Part shown: one piece after another, positions 19,601 to 39,599 of the stretch
Layout: the number at the start of each line of letters is the position of its first letter
How positions within the stretch are numbered: the first letter of the stretch is position 1
Assembly (NCBI RefSeq): GCF_014805685.1
Contig: NC_060901.1
Location: forward strand, 19,408,905-19,472,904
DNA length: 64,000 nt
Direction of reading: 5' to 3'
Origin: Silurus meridionalis
Lineage: Eukaryota; Chordata; Actinopteri; Siluriformes; Siluridae
Position numbers and translations under genes: made by a program
Notes under the pieces: generated by a model
What the model was told of the DNA's origin: nothing
Database searches by the model: none
Seen by the model: only the letters and a program-made list of their open reading frames with translations

Positions 19601-21341
19601 AGAGTATATTAGACCACATTGTATCGTTTGTGTAATAAAATCAGAATAATTAGGGAATGAAATTGTAATATTATTTGGAAATGAAATCTATATTTTTGGG
19701 GAATTTCTTTTTATATTATTTGGGAATGTAATCTGAATATTTAAGGAATACAATTTTATTATTTAGGAATAAAATCAGAATATTCGGGGAAAAGATTTTG
19801 AATATTTTGGAAATAAAATATTTAATGATAATTCTTTTTTTATTGTTTTTTTTAAGAGATGCTGCTGAGACATCGGGATCTGCTGATCACGTCACAAGCG
19901 ACAGAAATGCAGGTCCAGTCTCATTTCACTCCACAAGTTATTTTCAGCTTTTGTATTTTTACATGCAGTGACGTGATTAACGTGTATATTTTGCGTTAGG
20001 GGACGTCCCCTGTACACGTGCATAGAGTTAAATTCATTGTGACTCAGCAATGCTGATGATGATCTCCAAACAGTTTTTGCAGAGCTCTCGTCCAGGACGT
20101 TCTCCTGCCCTCAGTGCCCGTTTACACACGTTCAGGAGCGCTACGTGAAAAGTCACATGAAAAAAGTTCACCCGGTTTCACCGTCGACCGGCGAGAAAGA
20201 GCCTCACGTGTGTTGCGTGTGTGGTAAAGGTTACCGTTACCCGGGCATGCTGAGGGCGCACGAGCGCAGCCACACGGGCGAGCAGCCCTTCCAGTGTACG
20301 GCGCCCCACTGTGGCCGGCGCTTCTCCTACGTTCAAGCTCTACGGCGCCATCGTTTGGTTCATGGCCACAAAAACACCTCTGAAGAGGCAGACGAGACTG
20401 AAGACTGGATGTACAGCTGCCTGTACTGCAGCGAGAGCTTCAGCTCGCTCAGCGCTCGCCGCGAGCACCACAAGACTCATCCTGAGGATGAACTGAAGCG
20501 CTGCAGCGACTGCGGGAAGAGGCTGAGCTGTCAGGCAGCGCTGATCCGGCACAAGCGAGGCCACGTGGGCGAGCGCCAGCACAGGTGTCTGCTCTGCAGC
20601 TCCAGCTTTGTTTGCGCTACGAGTTTCAAGCGCCACATGATGGTGCACAAGCCTGAGCGTCCGTACCGCTGCAGCTGCGGGAAAGGCTTCACCTACAAAG
20701 GCGCTCTGGTCTCTCATCAGCGCACTCACACGGCCGAGCGGCGCTACAGGTGTTCCCGGTGCAGCAGGTGCTTCCTTTACCCCGGAGAACTCCGGAAGCA
20801 CGAAAGGACGCACTCGGACGAGAAACCGTACCTGTGCCCGCACTGCGGAAAGAGTTTTAAAAGAGAGAGGATTCTCAGAGCGCACGTAGCCGGCCACACC
20901 GAGGATAAAATCTTCAAATGCTCCACATGCGACAAAAGATTCTCCTATAAAGCGAGCCTGACGAGGCACGAGCTCACGCACACGGGCGAACGGCCGTTCC
21001 TCTGCTCAGACTGCGGCAAAACGTTCTTCTCGTTCGGCGAGCTGCTGAAACACCAGCGCTACCACACAGGGATCAAACCGTTCCAGTGCTCACACTGCGA
21101 CAAGAGCTTCACTCAGGCCTGCTACCTGCAGCTGCACACCAGGTACCACACAGGAGTGCGACCCTACACCTGCCCCCAGTGCAACAAGAGCTTCTTCACT
21201 TCCTGTCGCCTCAAACGACACGCGCAGATCCACACGGACGAGAAGCCGTTCGAGTGCGCCGAGTGCGGCAAGAGGTTCAGACAGGCGTACGTCCTGAAAG
21301 TCCACCGCCGCACTCATTTGGAGAAAGAACTCAGGGTTTAG
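16307..21341 (+). CDS. TINF2_N-C2H2 fusion protein (gene B), tandem paralogue of gene A, 854 aa
   Basis: Exons: 16307-16337 (inferred), 17068-17267, 17395-17490, 17603-17698, 18004-18114, 18211-18334, 18584-19175, 19857-19912, 20083-21341. They total 2565 nt in one frame. Intron phases equal those of gene A throughout, and exons 4 and 5 have the same lengths (96 and 111 nt). Residues about 11-219 are the TIN2-type domain (LRLISAVLWRVVQQQD, LVLGLRAK, FGPSYDSALQRLLWDFLSRLE). The linker (220-435) keeps DGDCILSALS and VVVTSDWTGIEI. It has a basic ARKPKQTWK in place of the AT-hooks of A. Residues 442-847 hold 14 C2H2 fingers. Finger 3 has CX4C and finger 7 has CXC instead of CX2C. Intron 3 uses a GC donor (AAACAG/GCAAGT). 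Exon 1 is the weakest part; the alternative is a start at ATG 17037 without splicing. Confidence 0.83.
16519..16700. repeat. (ATT)n microsatellite, long and interrupted, in intron 1 of gene B
   Basis: Trinucleotide ATT tract with GTATTGTATT interruptions. Confidence 0.95.
16980..17040 (+). repeat. Dispersed fish repeat R, fragment beside exon 2 of gene B
   Basis: AGAGGTGATGATGGTGTGAG and GAAAACTCCTTGGGACATCA match the repeat at 43425-43690. The ATG pair at 17037/17040 lies at the end of this repeat, which argues against it being the ancestral start codon. Confidence 0.5.
19229..19605 (+). mobile_element. Tc1/mariner-type copy (T1) with both ends, in intron 7 of gene B
   Basis: Left end CACTATATGGTCAATAGTTT and right end AAATACTTTTGGCCATATAG are both visible. 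The interior holds GTGGGTGAGGTAAAGAGGTC and AGCAGGAGATCTCCCACTCC. The length is about 377 bp, and it is non-coding. Confidence 0.8.
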
Positions 21342-21421
21342 TGGACTTTTATTTTCACTGTTTGTTTTATTTCTTATATTTTGCTTTTCGAAAAAACCTG
21401 CACTTTCCTTCTGAATCGGTT

Positions 21422-21427
21422 AATAAA
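21422..21427 (+). promoter_or_regulatory. Poly(A) signal AATAAA, gene B
   Basis: AATAAA 80 bp after the gene B stop, followed by TTTTTGGTC and GTTGTTTTT GU-rich sequence. Confidence 0.65.
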
Positions 21428-21429
21428 TA

Positions 21430-22500
21430 AGATTTTTGGTCAACAGCAGCAGGTCGAGTTGTTTTTCGCATTAACTTGTGTTCTGTTCAGTCCAGCTGGA
21501 AGCAGCAGCTCCTCATGTGAACAGCACAATACGTGCATCCATGAGGATTGAGGACGAGAACTCGATGTTCTTCCACACGTAGCCTGAAATATACCTGAAT
21601 GAATTAACCTCCCAAGTCCTTCTAAACACCTTAAAAAATGCCATTCTTTATTTGTCCACATGATGTCGCTCTTGCTTCGTTACAAATAGTGCACCTGCCA
21701 TTGAGCCCAAATTGGTACATTAATCTCAGTGTATATTAAACACTAAAACTAAATATTCCAATATAATTTAAATTCACAAACGAACGTGAGAAAACCGTGC
21801 TAATTGGGAATTGAGCTTTTCCTACTTTCTGTATTTCTGTGCAGTCAAGGGAACATTCAATACAACACCCTCAAAACACAAAGACGCAAAAGGGCAGATG
21901 CCTGTAGGGGTCTCGACTGAGTTCTCCTGCTCCTCCTGCCTGACTCTCAGCTTCAGAGTCCAGCTGTGAGAGCAGAAAGAGCAGATTGGCTGTAGTGCCC
22001 TGCTGCTGTGCGCTGACCTTTTATATACATTGTGCCGTGGATAAAAGCTGCCCTTCTGCAAAGATATATAGTTTCTCTGCTCACACCTCAGTGTGAAGGC
22101 ACTAATTACGGTTTTGTCGAACGAAGCTTAGAGTTCTTAATTAACAAGGAACTGTGACCGTCAGCAACCGAACGCACTAACGTTGATTTGGTCTCGGTAT
22201 TTCCCCTCGGAGGAGGTAACCTCATTGCCCTTTGGAAGGCCAAGAGATCATGGTTAGGCTTAATGCCAAGTAAGGCTGGGAATAATTATTCATGATAGTA
22301 TGACTTTTGTTAAATGGATTTATAATTTAAAAAAGAGTAATTAAGACATTCTCCTGTCAGAAAGTCTTATGTGACCTGAAAGCTTCATTACTAGGTGATC
22401 AGAAAGACCTCATTCAGGTGGAAATCACTCAGGCTTCCTTTGGCCATACATTCCTTCAGACAGATTGTGCTCTGGAGATCTCCACAAGAGCTTTGATTCA
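21430..22500. other. Intergenic DNA, gene B to shisal1, left part
   Basis: No gene recognised. 21430-22080 is plain. 22080-22300 is complex, non-repetitive sequence with TAATTA and ATTA motifs and looks like a possible conserved non-coding element. Confidence 0.35.
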
Positions 22501-22504
22501 CAAA

Positions 22505-22845
22505 ATGGCCAAAATAATTTCAGATACCTGACTTTTCCACCCATATGTGGTTCTTTGCCAAATTTTTACCAATTGTATCAGACGTCTTTGGATGTATGAG
22601 CGAAAATGGCACTTTATTCGAACCAGGAGACCCAAACGTGTTCCAGCATGACAATCCAGCTCGATGAAGATCTGGTGTACATGGGTTGGAGAGTAAGATC
22701 TCCTGTTATAGAGCTTCAACCCTATATATGTTCTACTTACATCACCTACATCAGAACTTTACCCTTAATAATGCCCTTGTTTCTGAATGAACACAAATCT
22801 CCTTCTTTGGAACATCTTCCAGAAGAGTGGAGGTTGGAGGCACAT
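22505..22845 (-). mobile_element. Tc1/mariner-type copy (T1)
   Basis: Markers in minus-strand order: ACCTGACTTTTCCACCCATA, AGGAGACCCAAACGTGTTCC, GAAGATCTGGTGTACATGGG and CATCTTCCAGAAGAGTGGAG. The outer ends are degraded. Confidence 0.75.
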
Positions 22846-22849
22846 ACAT

Positions 22850-23700
22850 CATTGGATTCTGGCGTTCGATCTTTTCTTCTGCTAATATTTACTGCTGCAA
22901 AAACTATTAAAATCTGTTTTGTATTAAACAGTAAATCGTCTAGCATTATCCCTCATCTCTGGTCAGCGTATAACAGCACATAGAGCCACTCTCTGAGGCA
23001 TTTTCTTTATTAATAATGTTCCTTATTGTGGTTTCTGAAAAGATTATTACTATTATAAGGTCTCAGGCCAGCTAGCTTAATGCTAGAGAGACACCATTAA
23101 AACCTCATCATCTAACCAATCTGTGAATAAATATTAAAAACCTCTTTTTCAGGTTGTCTCGTGAGGAAGCCGTAATGCTTTTAATATGCTTCCTGAAATC
23201 GGAGTGAGGTCACGATCTCACGCGTGTGTAATGAGCTAATCCATTTAATGCTAACTTTGTGTCACCCAAAGAATAGCTTTGTGCCTCCTCACAGGCAGCA
23301 GACACCAGCGGGAGGGGATATAAATAGGGCCCCTATTAGAATAATTAGGTTTCTGTGATTTGTTGTTCTGTTGTTTTGAAGCAGACACAACAGCTGGAAG
23401 AAAGACTTCCCAAAGCGGTGACAAATAACAACAATTTCTGTAGATGCACAATCTTTCGAGAGAGCGAAAGAGAGAGAGATGACAAAAGACTATAGGCTAC
23501 GTCTAACTTCATCTAACTGCACCAAGATTTAATTTGGGTGACATCAGTCTACTGTAATAGCATTACACGCTTCACCCAAATTATGATCAATGCAAAGCAA
23601 GAATGATAATGTTATCAGCCGAGTAAAAAGAATGAAAACTTTTTGTATTTTAAACCCGTCAGAAAGCAGCTCGTACACAAAATCAGTCTCAAAGCAGAAA
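22850..23700. other. Intergenic DNA with a possible regulatory element
   Basis: No gene seen. 23140-23420 is complex sequence with a TATA-like GGGGATATAAATAGGG at 23316-23331, several ATTA motifs and a SOX-like AACAACAAT. It is followed by a short GA-rich run at 23457-23480. Confidence 0.3.
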
Positions 23701-23705
23701 ATTTA

Positions 23706-24165
23706 CACTGATCAGGTATAACATTTTGAGTGAAGTGAAGAACACTGATGATCTCTTCATCATGGCACCTGTTAGTGGGTGGATTTATTTATTATGCAGC
23801 AACATTTTGTTCTCAAAGTTGTTGTTAGAAGCAGGAAAACTGCAGGAAAGGATTCGAGCGAGTTTGACAAATTGTGATGTCTAGATGTCTGGGTCTAGAC
23901 GTCTGCAGTGGTCAGTGTCTATTAAAAGTGCTCTAAGGAAGGAACAGTGTTGAACTGGCGACAGGGTCGTGGGGGACAAGGCTCAGTGATGCACGTGTGG
24001 AGTGAAGGCTGGTCTGTGTGGTCCGATCCAACAGACGAGCTCCTGTAGCTCAAACTGCTAAAGAAGTTCATGCTGTTGATGATCGACAGGTCACGACTGC
24101 TTTAGCAGCAAAAAGGGGACCAACACTATATTAGGCAAGTGGTCATAATGTTATGGCTGATAATA
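23706..24165 (+). mobile_element. Tc1-like transposon relic (family T2), internally deleted
   Basis: Blocks of the T2 transposase gene occur in order: GAACTGGCGACAGGGTCGTG, AAGGCTCAGTGATGCACGTG and GTGTGGTCCGATCCAACAGA. A right end of the form TATTAGGCAAGTGGTCATAA follows. All frames are broken. Confidence 0.85.
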
Positions 24166-24279
24166 AATGTTCATCCTGTACAATTGTATGCCTCTAACTT
24201 TGGTTTTGGGAAAGAACAACACAAGGATGAAAATGTTCACACAGCAATTTTACAACATTTACTGAATGGTGCAAAAAAA

Positions 24280-24480
24280 GAACAAAAGATCCAGTGAGCG
24301 TCAGATCTGCGAATGGAAACGTTTTATTGATATGAAGATTGAAGGAGAATAATAAACCTGGTTTGAGATGACAGAAGAACAGTAACTCAGATAATCAGTA
24401 GAATCTCAGATTCAAAGAGCTGAAGACCACATCAGGTTGCTGAGAAAGCTGAGGTTGTGATCTGGTGTGATCTTTAACAT
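24280..24480 (+). mobile_element. Tc1-like transposon relic (family T3)
   Basis: ATCCAGTGAGCGTCAGATCT, CAGTAACTCAGATAATCAGT and GAAGACCACATCAGGTTGCT follow the T3 order also seen at 51015-51400 and 62600-62965. Confidence 0.65.
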
Positions 24481-24484
24481 CTTG

Positions 24485-25300
24485 AACATTAACGTGACAG
24501 AATTTGTTTCCAGTGTAATGGATCGAACCTGATTTGGGTGAAGAGTAGAGCTGGTGGAGGTGGAGCGATGGTGTGGTGAATGTTTCCCATGATGAATTGT
24601 CTGAGTGTTGAAGACTTTTTGAACATTTATTCCACTGTAGCTGTGTCCTGTTTTGACATTTTATCTTGTAGCTTATCATACAAACATGGATCTCGAGTCC
24701 TATTTCGAGGAACCAATCATTTGTTCTGACTGTTGGCTGGATGTTCTCCGGGTGTCTGATAACACGGGTAGCAGCACTGCTCCGTTTTAACGGAGTGACA
24801 GAAGCAACACAGAAACACAGTTTCTGCAAAAACCTATTGAGAGCATGTTCTACTGCTGTCCGGTTGCTGAGAAACGCTAATGCACACTCGTTTGAGCTGT
24901 GGAGGTGAATTCATGGCAGGAAAAAAAAAAGAAAATGAAAAGAAAGGAAGAACCATCTCTGGTACCAATTAGAGCCTGGACTCTTTTTTCACATCTCAAC
25001 CCACCTGCGGCGTCTCCTACTGGGAAGTATAGAGGCAGGTGTGACTGCTCTTCTGCGCTAGTAATAAACACCACTACTGTGCTAGAGAGAAGCTTTTAAC
25101 AATCAGAGAACGAGAGAGAGAGAAAGAGAGAGAGAGAGCTGGGTCACTTCAACCCTCGTTGGACAACTGTGTGGGTGTCAGGAAAAACAAGAATAAGCAT
25201 CCAGGGTACATTCTGATGTTCCAGAGAGACTCAGAAAAAAACCCCAATAAGAAGCACAATCCCGAATCCAAGGACGATAATAAATATGTTTTCATTTTTT
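24485..25300. other. Intergenic DNA, nothing recognised
   Basis: Short A-rich (24920-24955) and GA-rich (25105-25137) runs; no gene. Confidence 0.35.
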
Positions 25301-25304
25301 ACAA

Positions 25305-25556
25305 ACTGTATGAGCAAAGGTTTGTGGACACTTACGCATAAGATAGTTATGTGCTTCTTTTTAAACTCATTCCACATTGAGTCTTCATTTGCTGCTATAA
25401 TAAGCTCCACTGTTCTGGAAAGATGTTCCACTAGATTTGTGAGATTGTAAGAGAGATTTGTAAAGGCAGGTACCGATGAAGGTGGGGTTTGGTCAGCATG
25501 AAAATGCATCCCAAAAGTGTCCAATAGGGTATATAGCACCATAGCAGGAGATATAG
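25305..25556 (+). mobile_element. Tc1/mariner-type relic (T1)
   Basis: GCAAAGGTTTGTGGACACTT at the left end. Then AGATGTTCCACTAGATTTGT, a GGTCAGCATGAAAATGCATC block and a CATAGCAGGAGATAT end. Confidence 0.75.
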
Positions 25557-25850
25557 TTCAAAGACTTGCTCTGTTTACAAGAAATAACTTTTTGTTTATC
25601 TACTTTTCCATACCATCACCTTCAAAATTGTCTCCTTGCACAGAAATACAGCGCTCCCAGCATTCCTGCTACTTCTGGAATGGGTCTCTGAATGGTGTCA
25701 AAGCGGAAAGCTTCCTATGTACACAGGACAATGGCTTTTGGCACACTGACTTACAGTGCGAAGTTCGGTGCTCCCTGTGACTTTGCGTACAGTCTTGTGC
25801 TGTCATCTGTTGGCGTTACAAAACTAGTCGCGAAACGTTTTCTCACCTTG
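25557..25850 (-). mobile_element. Mariner-like transposon fragment, probable
   Basis: Read on the minus strand, 25615-25690 gives a WERCISVQGDNFEG-like segment, a motif of fish mariner-type transposases. The rest is broken. The family call is from memory. Confidence 0.4.
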
Positions 25851-25916
25851 TATGTAAAATCAATGTAAAAAGAAAGATGATGCAGAAGTTATTGAACACA
25901 ATGCAAAAGATAAATC

Positions 25917-27221
25917 TTTATTCATTAATTGTTTTTTTCAGCTTGTGACAGTAAAAATTGAACAAGTGCAATTACGACAAAACCGCATCCAAACACTTTT
26001 TATACAGTTGTAAAACCCACATTGAGAACAGGTGCGGTGCCACACTAACCCCGTAGTGAAATACACGTGCCACTACAATGCGACTGGTGCGAGGTGTACA
26101 CTAGTTTGACTGTAAGGAAACTTCTCGCCGTCATGTTCCCATTGTTCCTGTACCACTCGAGTACGGTCTCGGGCTCAGTCACCACCTGTAACACCGACAG
26201 CAAGATCACAAGACGCTTTCTCTTCTAACACAATGTAATGGCGACACAACAATGTGCTTTATTGCAGGTTGACTAACTACTTGCTTCGACTATTATTCCT
26301 ATCAACTCACCTCAAATCAGTGCACGTTTTTCCACGTGGGAAATAAAGCTACCGGCAGGATTCCTACCAACGGTGCATTCACATTGCTGCCAAAGCAGAG
26401 TTTTAAGGTCATGAAGAGAAGTTAATGTATCAGTATTTCTTGCTACAGATTTTTACTTTGGAAAGCTTTAAATCTACTGTCCATTTTTGCGAGAATGTGA
26501 ATGCACCATGAGGCTAGTCTAAAGAAAAAACAAAACTCTATGAGGCAACATTACCACATAATCAAGTATAATTTGTTAGAGACGATATCACACACACACA
26601 CATGAAATCCACCGTATGTTTTTTCTAACATGACCTATTGCTTTATCTGTCAACTTCAGTAGTTCAGATGTTCTTCACCTTATTGCGAGAATCGTCAATG
26701 TTAATGTGTGGATCAGACACCAACATTCTAACAATATTTTTCAAAGCCAAGTATGTATAATTGTATTAAAAAAAAAAGTACAATATGCTTTTTTTTTTTT
26801 TTTGGTCTTGAGTTTCTAGCCAAATGCCTTGGACCAGTACAATCGTTGAATAAATAAATGATCTTCCTGCTGAGACGTCTAAAAGAAACATTCAGTATTT
26901 CGAGTTTGCTGCAGTCTGTGTCACTGCGAGTTTCACACACACTAGAGATCACGTTTCTTCTTTACAACAGGACTCTTTGCAGTTGAATGGTCAGAGACAG
27001 TGTTTGTCCTGTAGTGCAGAAAAGGGACGAATAGGTCCTCACTGAACATCAGAGTGAAGCAACAAACAAAACAAAACAAAAAAACCCACATCACATGGAG
27101 AAAGTGAGATCAACTCGGAGTGTTACTCTGTGGAGAGTCAGTGAGTTGCCTGTTGGCTATTTCTTCTTGGCTTCTTCTGCCCTTTAAGCACAGAACATCT
27201 TAATGAATCAAGCTTCAAGTT

Positions 27222-27222
<1 letters not shown>
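25917..27222 (-). other. shisal1: 3'-UTR exon of shisal1 with poly(A) signal
   Basis: A strong acceptor (TTTTGTGTTTTCTCTTTCCAG) places the exon start at 27222. Its first base A completes the stop codon begun at 29870-29869. AATAAA on the minus strand at 25922-25917 is followed by T/G-rich sequence. The exon is about 1.3 kb and holds no T1 or T2 copy, unlike the flanks. It contains A- and T-runs near 26768-26802. The assignment to shisal1 rests on splice phase and strand and is inference. Confidence 0.55.
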
Positions 27223-35921
<8,699 letters not shown>

Positions 35922-36099
35922 CTCTCTGTCCTCATGAAGAAAAGCAGGGCGCAGGAGAAGGAAGGGAGGTGTGACCTAACACACACGCATTGCTTCCTTT
36001 AGTCTGCTTACGCTCGTCATACTGCAAACTGTTAAAAAAACAAAACAAAAAAAAACTAAGACATACTTAGTGGCTCTCAGCAATCACTCACTCCATTAG

Positions 36100-36306
36100 T
36101 GTCTGCTTTTTGAACATCCTATTCTGCATGGGGTCAGCATTCCATTTTATCCCAATGGTGTTCAATAGGGTTCAAAGATCTATAGCTGGAGATCTTCTGC
36201 TCCAACCCAGATCTTCATGGATAGATCTTCCAATTTTAAACTCCAACAGTTTGAGTACATATGGCTGGAAACGTCAGGTGTCACAATACTTTTGCCCATA
36301 TATGGT
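36100..36306 (+). mobile_element. T1 relic
   Basis: TTGAACATCCTATTCTGCAT, AATGGTGTTCAATAGGGTTC and a right end with GTCACAATACTTTTGCCCAT. Confidence 0.7.
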
Positions 36307-36434
36307 TAAAAAGGGGTCAGTAATTTGTTGGAGGAAACATAAGAGACACTTTTTAAACATAAACAGATTTTTACACTCCTTCTTTATTGAAACTCTGTGT
36401 AGTTACAATTACATTGTGTTTTATATTTGTTATA

Positions 36435-36441
36435 TTTAATG

Positions 36442-36502
<61 letters not shown>
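36435..36502. repeat. (CT)n microsatellite
   Basis: About 34 CT units. Confidence 0.97.
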
Positions 36503-36504
<2 letters not shown>

Positions 36505-36505
<1 letters not shown>

Positions 36506-37130
36506 TTTCCTCCAGGAATATATTTTGTATTTTACTTTCTGCCAACATTTAGCTCAGCTGTGTACTGGCCAAGGAAAGAAAGGCACTCCAGCTCAGTCGT
36601 CCAGGTCATTAAATTGTCTAGGAGTTGTAAGTCAAAGCGATTGAAATTCGCTACGAACTCTACGCATTTTTGCATCTCATCTGAACTGTTAAACTCCGTC
36701 GACTGACTGCCAAAAAGTCCTCATGATTCTACCGCTTTGATTACAGGTACAGGTAAAACTCATGTCTTTGTCAGGTTACTAAGCAAAACCTTTCTCTAGT
36801 ACAAACACTCCCCTCAGTCCCACATGTCTACCTGACAGAAATGGTGGTCTATAATTTTTTTTTACCTTTTAAGACCTACATTTGCAGTGTCTGAGCATTT
36901 TCTATTAGTGTCAGGTGTCCTAAAAGGGAACTAAAATCAATACACTCTCTAATATACACACCACACTGCAATGACCACTGCAATGACAGCAATAATAGAT
37001 ATAACAAACGTGACCATTTCCGAAGTTGGGAAAAGTGTTCTCAGTGGAATAAATCCATTCGTCAGAGCTGCTGCTTTTACACACATTTCTAGATTTTCAA
37101 TGTGTATAATTACCACATGTAGAAGTTATA
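36505..37130. other. Non-coding DNA, nothing recognised
   Basis: No gene or clear repeat seen upstream of shisal1 exon 1. Confidence 0.35.
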
Positions 37131-37134
37131 AGTA

Positions 37135-37390
37135 CACAGCATTCCACATTTCATCCCAATTTGCACTTATAATTCCCTCCACTCTTCTGGGAAGATATTC
37201 CACTAGATTTTGAGAAGGGAAAAAGTCATGCTACTGCATCCAAAGACCATCTGAGACAATGAAGTGCCTTCAGCAAATCTGAAAGCACACAATGACCCAA
37301 ACCTGTCCTAGCATGACACAAAGCCAGCTCCATGAAGATTTGGTTTGAAAGATCTTGCCCTGGTATAGACCTATAAACCCTATTGATCAC
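37135..37390 (+). mobile_element. T1 relic, rearranged
   Basis: GCATTCCACATTTCATCCCA and TTCTGGGAAGATATTCCACT (left half) are followed by right-half blocks CAAAGCCAGCTCCATGAAGA and TATAAACCCTATTGATCACA in the opposite sense. Confidence 0.6.
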
Positions 37391-38055
37391 ATTTGGTAAG
37401 AACTGGTTGAGTTGTTTGTTCCAATTTTTTTGTACTAATTATTTATAGGGCCTGACTGCTATGAGCTAGTTAGGTTAGCTTTTTGGTTAGCCTGTTGACT
37501 AGCTTGCTAAGTCCAGCTAAAACTAAATATATACAACTATATACAGCTGATTTGGCTAATCGGCAGTCTTTTATCAGTGTCTTAAAGTCTTTTTTTGTGT
37601 TTTATTGTGAACAACTGTGTTTTTATTCCTCATCACCTCTTGTGTACTGTCGATAAAGTCGGTGGATGGAGTCAACACACCTGCGATCTGAATGTTTACC
37701 TTCTTTTACCATTTCAACTTGTCTCTAATTGCTACTTGACAATTTGGCAACAGCAGCATGGTGTATTTTTAAGGTTTGTGTTTGCTTTCCATTGGTGTCA
37801 GACAAAATACAATGGCTTCAGACGTGTGAAAATATCAGCTCGGTAAAAGACAGAAATACGTATGAGTATAATTTGATATCATTGAACTGATATGAATTAA
37901 AAAAGAATTCAACAGAAGCATTTTACACAGAGACCAGAAAAAAAAACATGAACAAGTAGGGGCCTGCTGAGAAGCCAAATGTTCTCACTTATTGTAAATT
38001 TAGCAGACCTGGGGGGAGAAAAGAGTAGTTTTATCCAAAAAAATAAGTGAAAATC

Positions 38056-38404
38056 ACAATATATACAAAAGTATCGGGACACCAGATATTCCCAGGAATA
38101 TGTGGTTCTTCTCCAAAATGTTAGCACAAAGCTGGAGGTAAAGAAGATTTTCCCTTTCTTTTAACTAGAAGACACCAAACCTGTTCCAGTGTGACAAATC
38201 CCCTGTGCACAAAACCAGCTTGATATTGAACACTTCTGAGAAGTATTGTATGCAGACTGAACCCCAGGATCTTCTCACTCTTTATCAGAACATCTTTCCA
38301 GAAGATTGGAGATTATTATAACATTAAATGAGGACTAAATGTGAAACGAGATTTTCAACCGATCTTATGCGTAGGTGTCCATAAACTTTTGATCATATAT
38401 TGTA
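38056..38404 (-). mobile_element. T1 copy with both ends
   Basis: AAAAGTATCGGGACACCAGA at one end and AGGTGTCCATAAACTTTTGA at the other. AACCTGTTCCAGTGTGACAA and CTTTCCAGAAGATTGGAGAT lie inside. Confidence 0.8.
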
Positions 38405-38900
38405 TTTTGAATATAGTCAACTATATCTAGTATTTCTTTATATAGGATTCTAATAAACTAAAATTGAGATGGTGACTTGTAGTAATACACTATTTCTCAA
38501 GCTTGTTCTTAAAGCACATTTCTAGAAATACATTTTTCGATCATTTGTGCATATCGATTAGGATCATTTGATAAATTAAAAATGACACTTTATATGCTAT
38601 GTTATAATTCTACTCTGCAGCCCTTACTCATTCATGACCATGACAGTTAAGCAGGTCTGAGCAGAGATGATATACTGTACACTAGAAAAACACAGAGACT
38701 GTAAACAGAGAACAATGCTTCCAGTCACAACACAACTCCTACCTTTCAGCTCCATGACTCCCAGAGAGTGAGAAACTGGAGATCGTTTTTTCTTTTATGA
38801 TTCCCAAAACACATGCTTCATTTTTTCTTTTTACATCTAAGTTTTTACAGAAAACTTCATGCCCTGAGGTGCTCCTTCAAACTCCTACCACATAGCATGC

Positions 38901-39280
38901 ATTATAAGGACAAAAGTTTATGGACACCTGAGCAGAAGATTGGTATGTGCTTCATAAACATCCTATTGCACATTCAATCCCCATTTGTTGGTTAAGATTT
39001 GTAGATATTTGTGCCATAAGGGTGTTAGTAAAGCCAGTGAGGCGAGGAGGCCATGGGTCATTGATCCAATTCACCTTAAAGTTGTTCAACAGGGTTTCTA
39101 GCTCTATAGGAGATCTTTCACTCCAAACCATGTAAAGCATACCTTCATGGATTTTGTTTTGTGCACAGGATCTCTGTTATGCTGGAAGAGGTTTGAGTCT
39201 CCTAGTTCAAGGGAAGGGAAAATTTCATGCTAGCACAAGGAAAGAGCCATTTAGGGCGTATGCAAAAGTCAGGTGTTTCA
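38901..39280 (+). mobile_element. T1 copy
   Basis: GGACAAAAGTTTATGGACAC, TTGCACATTCAATCCCCATT, GGAGATCTTTCACTCCAAAC and TGGAAGAGGTTTGAGTCTCC run in T1 order. The right end is degraded. Confidence 0.78.
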
Positions 39281-39442
39281 GGTGCCTTTTAGATTTGAAT
39301 ATGCCCAACCTTCTCAACTCTTTCCTATGACTATAACACATACATTAAAGCTTGAAATAAATTAGCTACAACAGCAGAAGATCTCACCGGGTTCCCAGCT
39401 TATCCGGATAAACTTTGGACGTTTTGCATTATAAATGAATAA

Positions 39443-39448
<6 letters not shown>

Positions 39449-39487
<39 letters not shown>

Positions 39488-39498
39488 TGTGAGTGTGT
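39449..39498. repeat. (TG)n microsatellite
   Basis: TG repeat with GAG interruptions. Confidence 0.95.
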
Positions 39499-39504
39499 GC
39501 ATGT

Positions 39505-39592
39505 ATTATGCTGCTGTCACATGATTGGCTGAATAAATAATTGTATGGGTGTATATGTGTTTCTAATAAAGTGACCAGTATGTGTATAAATA
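39505..39592 (+). mobile_element. T3 Tc1-like 3' end
   Basis: TCACATGATTGGCTGAATAA followed by TTTCTAATAAAGTGACCAGT, the usual right end of this family. A matching left-end scrap with TTTATTAGGAACACCTTCTC lies at 18395-18415. Confidence 0.6.
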
Positions 39593-39599
39593 ATTCCAT

